Assembly (NCBI RefSeq): GCF_029784165.1
Contig: NC_073696.1
Coordinates: 113,244,665 to 113,308,664, forward strand
Source: Wyeomyia smithii
Taxonomy: Eukaryota > Arthropoda > Insecta > Diptera > Culicidae
DNA: 64,000 bases
Direction of reading: 5' to 3'
Part shown: piece by piece, positions 57,961 to 64,000 of the stretch
How the letters are laid out: the number at the start of each line of letters is the position of its first letter
Numbering within the stretch: position 1 is the first letter of the stretch
Program-made: the position numbers and the translations under genes
Notes under the pieces: generated by a model
What the model was told of the DNA's origin: nothing
Seen by the model: only the letters and a program-made list of their open reading frames with translations
The model's database searches: none

Positions 57961-58465
57961 TCCCATTCCTTTCCACCCACATTCAACAAAACGGCAAGAA
58001 CACGTCGTAGACCTCGATTTTGGAACCAGCAATTAAACCCCACACGAACTCGCCAGGAAAACCCGAGGCCTTTCTTTATTTCTTGGCTCAGCGGCACACA
58101 CCATATGGCAACTTGAACACCAGCGAACAACAACAACGAACCAAAACCAGCAACTTGACCCCGCACAATACCCTCAGAACCCGAGGATTACAAGCCCCTG
58201 TCCCAGCTCATGACATCGTGGCTTAGCAGAACAAATCCATACATGCTGCATATTCATTCGATGATCATCAGACGACCATTCAACTACAAAACACTGATTG
58301 AAAAATACATGCTAGTTTTAAGATAGACTTAATTTCAGCTCGTAGTCGGCAGCGAGGATAAAAAATTTGCTTATAGATTTTAAGTCATCCGATATAATTG
58401 GCGCCGTTAAACATTGAATTGTATTTGTGTCGTGTCAAATAAATGATTTGTGAAGAAAAAAAACA
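57961..58465 (+). other. I-clade 3' untranslated region
   Basis: Shares CAGCTCGTAGTCGGC-GCGAG-ATAAAAAA and TGTCAAATAAA with copy 1 (26630-26755). These conserved blocks are presumably recognised by the RT. AATAAA near 58438 may act as polyadenylation signal. Confidence 0.7.
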
Positions 58466-58478
58466 AACTACAGCGGAT

Positions 58479-59130
58479 ATCTTGGTAACCTACTACGACG
58501 GGCTGTGCCTATGTTCATTCATGATAATGTGATTCAGTCATGATTAACAGTGTGATGAATATGGTGGCGTCGTGAGATGAATAATTGAGCAGTGATTCAA
58601 GTTTTGAGATGGATATGGAAGCGTTGTGAAAAATGGTTTGTTTTACAAAATTCAGGATGAATCTAGCTAAATTTACTATATATACAATTCTGAACGATTC
58701 CATAAGAGCACGTAAGCATATTTAGTTTATTTGTTGAATGATTTCGTGTAAATTTGGTGTTTAATCCGTGCATTCTTCGTGAATATCGGCTTAATGAGAT
58801 GAATAATGGAGCAGTTTTGTAAAGATTTTTGTATCAATTTTACAGTTTGTCGAGGCTAATTAAATTTCTGTTTTCGAGGACCAAACGTGGATTCAGATCT
58901 ATGTTTCATGGTAAGTAAGGCTCGCACCCGGCTGTCCAACGTATTTCAATCGAAATCGAAGAGGAGGATACATTTGAATGTCCAGAGACCATCAAAGAAA
59001 AGAGTTGCTGCAAAATACACTCGGAAAGTTGGTGGATGAATTCATGAACCAGTTAAAATGGACCTGAACGAGCAGTGAAAACACATCCACGACGCAGTCA
59101 GTGAAACAGCACGAGATATGCATGGCAGTA
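58479..59130. other. Spacer, nothing recognised
   Basis: No coding frame or known repeat was identified. It ends in GCAGTA, immediately before the CCCAAGTAAC element. Confidence 0.5.
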
Positions 59131-60572
59131 CCCAAGTAACAATTCTATAGCTACTTGGTTTTCTAACGGTTTTATCACATCAATGAATATTACCAACGGT
59201 TTTATGGCGGTTGAACCCGTTGCCAAAAATAGCAAGTCGTAATAAACACTGATAGCTGTCAATAAAACTCTAATAAAACTTACAATAAAACCGGCAAGTG
59301 TCAATGCGATTTTTCTTTATTATTGGCTTATTATTACTATCTATTGCCCCATAAAACCACTCCAGCTTACTGTCAAATAACATAGAAACCAGTTTTATTG
59401 CCGTTATTCAAAATCTAAAAAACTACTAGTTGGCTATGAAAAATATCTCATAAAATTGTAATAAGTGCCCAGTTTTAACCTGTCAAACTTGTAAACAAAT
59501 ATATGCAGGCAATGATATACATACAGGTAAGACAAAACCGGCTTATTCGGTTTAGTGTGATGCAGAATTCTGTTGCAGTCTCCGTAAAATGCTTTAGAGC
59601 ATCTTGTGATGTGTGATGTCAGATTTTTTATAAAAATAAAGTTGTCTAGGCCCCAGGGATTTACCATATTTTTCTCGAATAATACAGGCATCCAACCTTT
59701 GCCGCACCTTGCAACATATATATCATTGAACTAGGCTTATTACGGTTACGATTGATACCAACTAATTACCAATCGCGCCATATTGATCTTTTGAAACTTT
59801 TTATGATCTTGAAACGAAAATCGAATCGTCGTCTGACTAACAAGTAAATTGAACATCCAAAGTTGATTTCGATCTATCTCTGTATTGAAAAACACGGCTA
59901 GATTTTTTTCTGAGAACCTGAGCTAAAACAATCCAATTCATTTTTGCTAGCAATGAGATCATTTTTGTAAGTCCGTACTATTTTGATGGCGCATAAATTT
60001 TAAGCGCCTATGTTCTCAAAATGCACGACAAATTTTCATGCGCATATGCTTGAGAGCTACAAAACCTACCAAAACCCCTTTTTATTTCTTATCTTTTTAC
60101 AATATCACCATCAAATGAAATCGATTGCACGATGATAACCAACACAGGTGAAACATTTCTCCCGCGACAAGATATTTCCTTATTAAAAAGTGACGTGATG
60201 TTCTGGTGTGTGTGCAGGAACGGCACAAAAATTCAACTTATTACGGTTGCTGTCAAGCAATGAAAGTACAATTGGACTTATTGTGGCAAGTAGCAGAGCG
60301 CAATAATGCAACCAAACCTATTGCGCTCTTAAAGAGGTAATGCCAGCTGCTTTTAGTATGCGGTACTCTTTTCATGTGGTTTTAAAGCAGTTTTATTGCC
60401 ATTCTTATAATTGCTTCAATAAGCTTGGCAAGGGTTGGCCACCTGGCTGTAAAGCAAACACACAGCGGTTATCAGAAGGCTCTGATAGTATTTCTAGTTT
60501 TAACAGCAGTTTTGCAAAATTGGTCATGAAAACCGCTAAAAAAATGCAATACGACTTAAATTGTTACTTGGG
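59131..60572. mobile_element. CCCAAGTAAC inverted-repeat element, copy 2 (uninterrupted)
   Basis: CCCAAGTAACAATT (59131-59144) and its exact reverse complement AATTGTTACTTGGG (60559-60572) bound a 1442-bp unit matching both parts of copy 1. TA lies on each side (59129-59130, 60573-60574). Copy 1 instead suggests a CAT duplication, so the target rule is unsettled. The interior is rich in TTTTAT and TAAAACC motifs. No transposase is encoded, so it would depend on an enzyme supplied elsewhere. The frame 60340-60675 partly matches 34941-35234 but crosses the element end. Confidence 0.88.
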
Positions 60573-60574
60573 TA

Positions 60575-61200
60575 GGAACTGCTATCGTTTTAGTAGCAGC
60601 AAATCGTGTGACGCCTCAAATAAGAGAGAAATACCAAGAAGCTACAGCAGCCGGAAAGAGACTCCATTGCCGTAAAAACGCGAACACTACAATCGCGTCC
60701 TTGTGGAGACGGAGAATAGCTTCGCTAGGCACGACCGAAGCTGAAAAACTACAAAGCCGCTGGAAAGGACGGCTTACCGGCCAAAGGTTTTTGAGACTAA
60801 GATAAGTGGCGGTATAGAGCTTCAGAGTATTCTGAGGTTATGGTCTGAAGTGTAACTACCTAACAAGGAACATAGACTTGACTGTGGCAACTATCGAGGT
60901 ATAAACATTCTCAACTCCGCATAAAAAATCTCATGGCCATGGCCCTCCTGCTCCCCTCCCTAAATCCGACTATGATTAGGCCCATTGCAGGATGCTTTTT
61001 TTGGTGAATACCAATGCGGTTTACAAGCGGAAAGATCTACAGTTGTTTACTTTGAAACAGGTCCTTGACAAGTTTCGAAAACAAATCGTCTTTCCCCCTT
61101 GTAGAAAACTGAACCACTGCGACTATTATTCTATCTATTGTGGTATGCTCCGAATTACTCTAAGTACGTACGAGCAGGTTTGTCACTATTTTGCGAGTTG
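60575..61200 (+). pseudogene. RTE/CR1-like linker and RT fragment
   Basis: The plus strand gives KREHYNRVLVETENSFARHD (linker), then DCGNYRGINILNSA (RT motif 1), then in a shifted frame GEYQCGLQAERST and in another LFTLKQVLDKFRKQ. These follow the order N-Y-R-G-I, Y-Q-C-G-F, L-F-T-L-R-Q-V-L of this RT group. Internal deletions and frameshifts are present. Clade is uncertain. Confidence 0.7.
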
Positions 61201-61322
61201 ATGCTCTTGCTACATCGCACATTCATCCCGGGCAACACACTCCGTATGGACTTTCCTTTCTAATATCGGCAGATTCTACGCGTCCGTTACCAAAGATATG
61301 CAATCTGCGTTGTAATAATACT

Positions 61323-61633
61323 TGGCATGACAGAGGGCCTGGCGTCATTGGTAACATCTCTGCCTACCACTCTGGTGGCCTGGGCTCGAATCTCAACGCC
61401 GCCATAGGTATCGATGGTTGTGGGGTGACGTGATCCACTCACATCCAACCCAACTGGTCTAGATTTAATCTTAGCTGACATCGGGAGATTTTCTGAGGCG
61501 AAAAATCTCTAGGATCACGCCTTCCATCGCATGAGGAAGTAAAGCCGTTGGTCCGTTAGCCGGTCCGTTAATCAACGGGTTGCTAGTGGCGGAACTAGAC
61601 CAACGGAAAATAAGTGAGAATAAAAAAAAAAAA
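61323..61633 (+). mobile_element. tRNA-like SINE copy
   Basis: GGCGTCATTGGTAACATCTC resembles a degenerate A box, and GGGCTCGAATCTC (61382-61394) resembles a B box (GGTTCGANTCC). The unit continues through GAGGAAGTAAAGCCGTTGG, familiar from culicine SINEs, and ends in an A run at about 61621-61633. It sits inside the minus-strand RNase H remnant, cutting the zinc-finger coding part. RNA polymerase III would have transcribed such elements. The left end is uncertain by tens of bases. Confidence 0.6.
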
Positions 61634-61634
61634 T

Positions 61635-62345
61635 TGACATTCGCAAAATAAGTGTTCCGATGTTTCGCTTTCGCTGCCACAAAGGCGACATCTATCATCA
61701 TCAAGTTTTCCTAGCTTCTTGAGATTCGGACAGTGCCCTGTGTGTGATTAGACATGTGAATGTCCTCAGGTATTTCTTTATGAGCCTATGAAGAACGGAG
61801 CTCTTCTCACGATTTGGCTCTATGTTTTTTTTTTCGGATGTTGTAGCCCACTTGTGATAGCTCAATTTACTTTGATGGTTGCTATCTTACATCCAACGAG
61901 TTCAGCTTTAGAAGCGCTCGGTGAGTCCCCACAAAAAGGTTCTGGACCAACAATGTAGTGGATGACCCTTGTGTGGCTAGTGAGTCTTCCTTCTCATTTT
62001 TTCGATTGCAGCCACCAGTAACGCAATACAAATTAACCTAGTTTTTCCTCAGCCAGCTGTCGGAGCGTTAAGATGCATTCCCACACTAGTTTAGAGAGGC
62101 AAAAAGGAGAATTCAGGGCTTTAAGTGCTGTCTGACTATCGCAGAAAATCCAGATATTTGCGAGTTAGCAAATTTTTCCAGACACGTAGTCGCGCATTCT
62201 ATTAATCATCGCGTATATTTCCGCCTGGAATACTGCCAATGTCCCATTGGGAAAAATTATTAATTCCTAGCTCTGTTAATCCCATTTCCGTGGAATTGTT
62301 TATTTCAGAACCGTCTGTGTAGAAGAAGCAAAGTGAGCCGTCGTT
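61635..62345 (-). pseudogene. R1/Loa-type RNase H and zinc-finger remnant
   Basis: On the minus strand from 62345: FFYTDGSEINNSTEMGLTEL (first RNase H Asp), then a shifted frame with FPNGTLAVFQAEIYAMINRM (Glu), IFCDSQTALKALNSPFCLSK (Asp), LVWECILTLRQLAEE, ASKAELVGCK, and finally CRLCGSESETSEHLFCECQ, a C-terminal zinc finger. The order matches RNase H-bearing non-LTR elements of the Loa/R1 group. At least three frameshifts or stops are present. It could belong to a Lian-type element, but the clade is not certain. Confidence 0.75.
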
Positions 62346-62561
62346 GCTTTTTATTAGATTATTTTTTTGGAAATCTTCCAGTATTCTTAGTTCACCCTGC
62401 CAATTCGGCCTCAGAGGACTTTTTCCCGATTCTAAACTAAACGACTAAAAATTTGAAGCTTTTTAGAGGCTCTCCACAACAAACACGCTATATGAAAGCT
62501 CTCTCTCTCCTCATTATGCCAGTATTTTTTGTTTTGTTTATGCTTGTTCTGTTCAAAATGG

Positions 62562-63215
62562 CGTCAGTTCTGTTCAAAATGGCGTCGGTACAAGGAGCAT
62601 TCCGCAAGAGCATTGTACAATTCGCTATGAACTGCACAATAATTTTGGCAAAAGCTTCATGGCAAACCAGTTTGAAAGCTAAAATCTTCCGGTTTCTGAT
62701 GTGTATGATTTCCTGCAGCGCTCAACTATAGTCCGCCTGGAAGGTATTGGAAAACCGGTCAGAGTAGTGGGCAGAAAATAAATTTTTCATTTTCGTCTAA
62801 ATCATGGTTCAAGCCTAGTGGTTTGGTTATCAATCAAAATGTATACTAGAATGTTTGAACAGAAATATAATTCCATTTCTATCAAAACATGATACCGATG
62901 AAAAGTATGTATTTTGGTCAAATAAAATATCATCACATTACGTCAAAAAAGGGGTTCTGACTTTGTACCCCAAACACGCAACCCAACGAATCTACCTTAG
63001 TATCGTCCAATCGAAAATTTCTTTGGGATTTTGAGTTCCTTCGGTACAAAAATAACTGGAGATCAACGAATTGCGACCAGTTGATTGGTAGAATCAGAAG
63101 ATGCATTCCAAAAGCGGACTCGAAGATCGTACAACGCTCTTGTTCCGGCGTCATAAGAAAGCTTCATCGAAAGGCAGGTAACGGACCATTCTCGAATGTT
63201 CAATATTTTTTTTGT
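62562..63215 (+). pseudogene. Mariner/ITm-type transposase, internal-deletion derivative
   Basis: The start gives MASVQGAFRKSIVQF, then one frameshift to YELHNNFGKSFMANQFES, a stop, NLPVSDVYDFLQRST and LEGIGKPVRVVGRK. This matches the paired-type helix-turn-helix region. After a gap near 62815 come YVFWSNKISSHYVKK (the second catalytic block, where the usual Asp is Asn) and NPTNLP-stop-YRPIENFFGILSS (third catalytic Glu in P-I-E). A frameshifted tail follows: NNWRSTNCDQLIGRIRRCIP and GVIRKLHRKAGNGPFSNV. The middle with the first catalytic Asp is missing. A local duplication of GTTCTGTTCAAAATGGCGTC lies at 62547-62588. The E in PIE favours an ITm D37E-like family. Confidence 0.75.
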
Positions 63216-63225
63216 TAGTTTATAA

Positions 63226-63594
63226 TGAATGAGAAATGAATCAGTTTCTCTTTGAGTTCATCCAAATTTCTAGTTGTCAACCGTTAGTTGAACCACCTGA
63301 TGAAGTGGAAGAAGGTGAAGTATTACTTATAAGGTTTATAATGGAGTACTTCTCATAGCTGCACTAATCAATACACAGGCTAATTTTTTTCCAATGACTC
63401 TACTGCATACCCATAAAACGTTGGTAGCCTCCTAAGCAACCAGAACTACGAATTTCACTAAAGAGCCAGTTCGCGAGAGGCGCAACCGCATGTTGTTTTG
63501 ATGTTCTCCGATTGGGCTGAAATTTTCAGCATTTGTTTGTCTATTTAAGGTAGGAAGTTTTGCAAAATTTCAATTTTTTTTATTGAGGTTAAGT
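63226..63594. other. Spacer, nothing recognised
   Basis: About 370 bp between the transposase remnant and the terminal tandem repeat. No frame or repeat was identified. Confidence 0.5.
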
Positions 63595-64000
63595 GGGGTA
63601 AAACGGCCATTGAAAATGATATGTCCAAAAACGTCCAAATTCTAAAAAGTGCAATAACTCCTGCTAGACTTGATGGATTTTTTTAAAAATTTGTGGTATT
63701 ATTCTACACTAAGAGTACTTCAAAACGCATGGTAACAATATACGGTAAAGAGGTAAATTGACGAACAAAAACGCATTTTTCTTTCAAAAATTGTCAATTT
63801 TCAGGGTCATCCTACTCTTTTCAACATCGCTAGAAAAAATATCTGAATATGGCGTTTTGTAGAGCAACTCAAGAGCTTTAATGTCATGTATAAGCCAAGT
63901 GTGCCAAATGGGGTAAAACGGCCCTAGAAGGTTTTTTCAAAAAACTGTCAAAATCACTAGAATCACTTAAGTTCCTGCTAGACTTGAAAGATTTTACTTA
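63595..64000. repeat. Tandem repeat, period about 315 bp, running off the window
   Basis: GGGGTAAAACGGCC occurs at 63595 and 63910. CCTGCTAGACTTGA follows at matching offsets (about 63660 and 63975). Only one full and one partial unit are visible. No coding potential. The array may continue beyond the window. Confidence 0.8.

Larger units (their letters stand above)
52666..58465 (+). mobile_element. I-clade (MosquI-like) non-LTR retrotransposon, copy 2, near full length
   Basis: Length 5.8 kb: 5' leader 52666-52961, ORF1 52962-54281, ORF2 54274-57960, 3' region to 58465 ending TGTGTCGTGTCAAATAAATG and a short A-rich tail. Both boundaries are fixed by a 13-bp duplication. ORF1 carries one in-frame stop and ORF2 two, but neither has a frameshift, so this copy is younger than copy 1. 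Its autonomous movement is blocked by the stops. ORF1 and ORF2 overlap by eight bases as ATGCCTAA. Confidence 0.92.
52653..58478. repeat. 13-bp target-site duplication around I-clade copy 2
   Basis: AACTACAGCGGAT is found at 52653-52665 and 58466-58478, directly outside the element ends. The 5' terminus CATTCCGTCC is of the type expected for I elements (CATT start). Confidence 0.85.

Noticed and set aside
61323..61400. Functional tRNA gene
   Set aside because: The A and B boxes are degenerate, no cloverleaf can be completed, and a SINE body with an A tail follows.
1..64000. Endogenous viral sequences
   Set aside because: I looked for viral replicase, nucleoprotein and capsid-like motifs in the frames and saw none. 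All RT-like pieces match non-LTR retrotransposons.
1..64000. CRISPR arrays, bacterial operons or prophage
   Set aside because: Composition, retrotransposon content and absence of dense coding show eukaryotic DNA. No spaced direct repeats of CRISPR type are present.

Overview
This is eukaryotic, AT-rich, repeat-dense genomic DNA. The best fit is a culicine mosquito, probably Aedes. The reasons are I-clade retrotransposons that look like the mosquito MosquI family, a Jockey-clade element, RTE-, R1- and Loa-like debris, a tRNA-like SINE, MITEs and a mariner/ITm remnant. I recognise no host protein gene, tRNA, rRNA or CRISPR array. The only uninterrupted recognisable genes are the two ORFs of one Jockey-clade retrotransposon. 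The species call is inference.

Layout. 1-20 kb: a 5'-truncated RTE copy with a 12-bp target-site duplication (740-1412), a large foldback (2177-2967), small inverted-repeat elements, RTE/RT scraps (8.2-8.6, 9.8-10.0, 13.6-14.5 kb), a 306-bp tandem repeat (10.9-11.5 kb) and a decayed R1-clade ORF1 running into an ORF2 start (11.9-13.6 kb). 20.15-44.1 kb: one minus-strand RTE copy, split by a 20.7-kb nested insertion (20262-40983). The insertion has inverted ends of the form CACGGGTA and ATCATGAG-rich flanks. Inside it is a second inverted-repeat element (CCCAAGTAAC ends, 20751-35173). Inside that are a broken I-clade element (about 21.4-26.77 kb) and a promoter-bearing repeat. A complete Jockey element (27184-31399) sits in that repeat about 30 bp past a TATA box, flanked by a 13-bp duplication. 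44.1-45.75 kb: minus-strand R1-clade 3' remnant. 45.75-52.65 kb: nothing recognised. 52666-58465: an essentially full-length second I-clade element with a 13-bp duplication and a few stop codons. 59131-60572: an uninterrupted copy of the CCCAAGTAAC element. 60.6-64 kb: RT fragment, SINE, RNase H fragment, mariner-type deletion derivative and a 315-bp repeat.

How the parts relate. The retrotransposon ORFs follow the usual plan: ORF1 is a nucleic-acid-binding protein with zinc knuckles; ORF2 is an apurinic-type endonuclease plus reverse transcriptase, with RNase H in the I clade. The Jockey copy could be active as judged by its reading frames. The I-clade copies are dead. The nesting gives a relative time order: RTE first, then the CACGGGTA element, then the CCCAAGTAAC element, then its contents. 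The least explained items are the CACGGGTA element, which carries a decayed cysteine-rich zinc-finger-like frame near one end (39984-40540), and the repeat family that joins a CCAAT/TATA promoter to inverted ends and a 161-nt hairpin.
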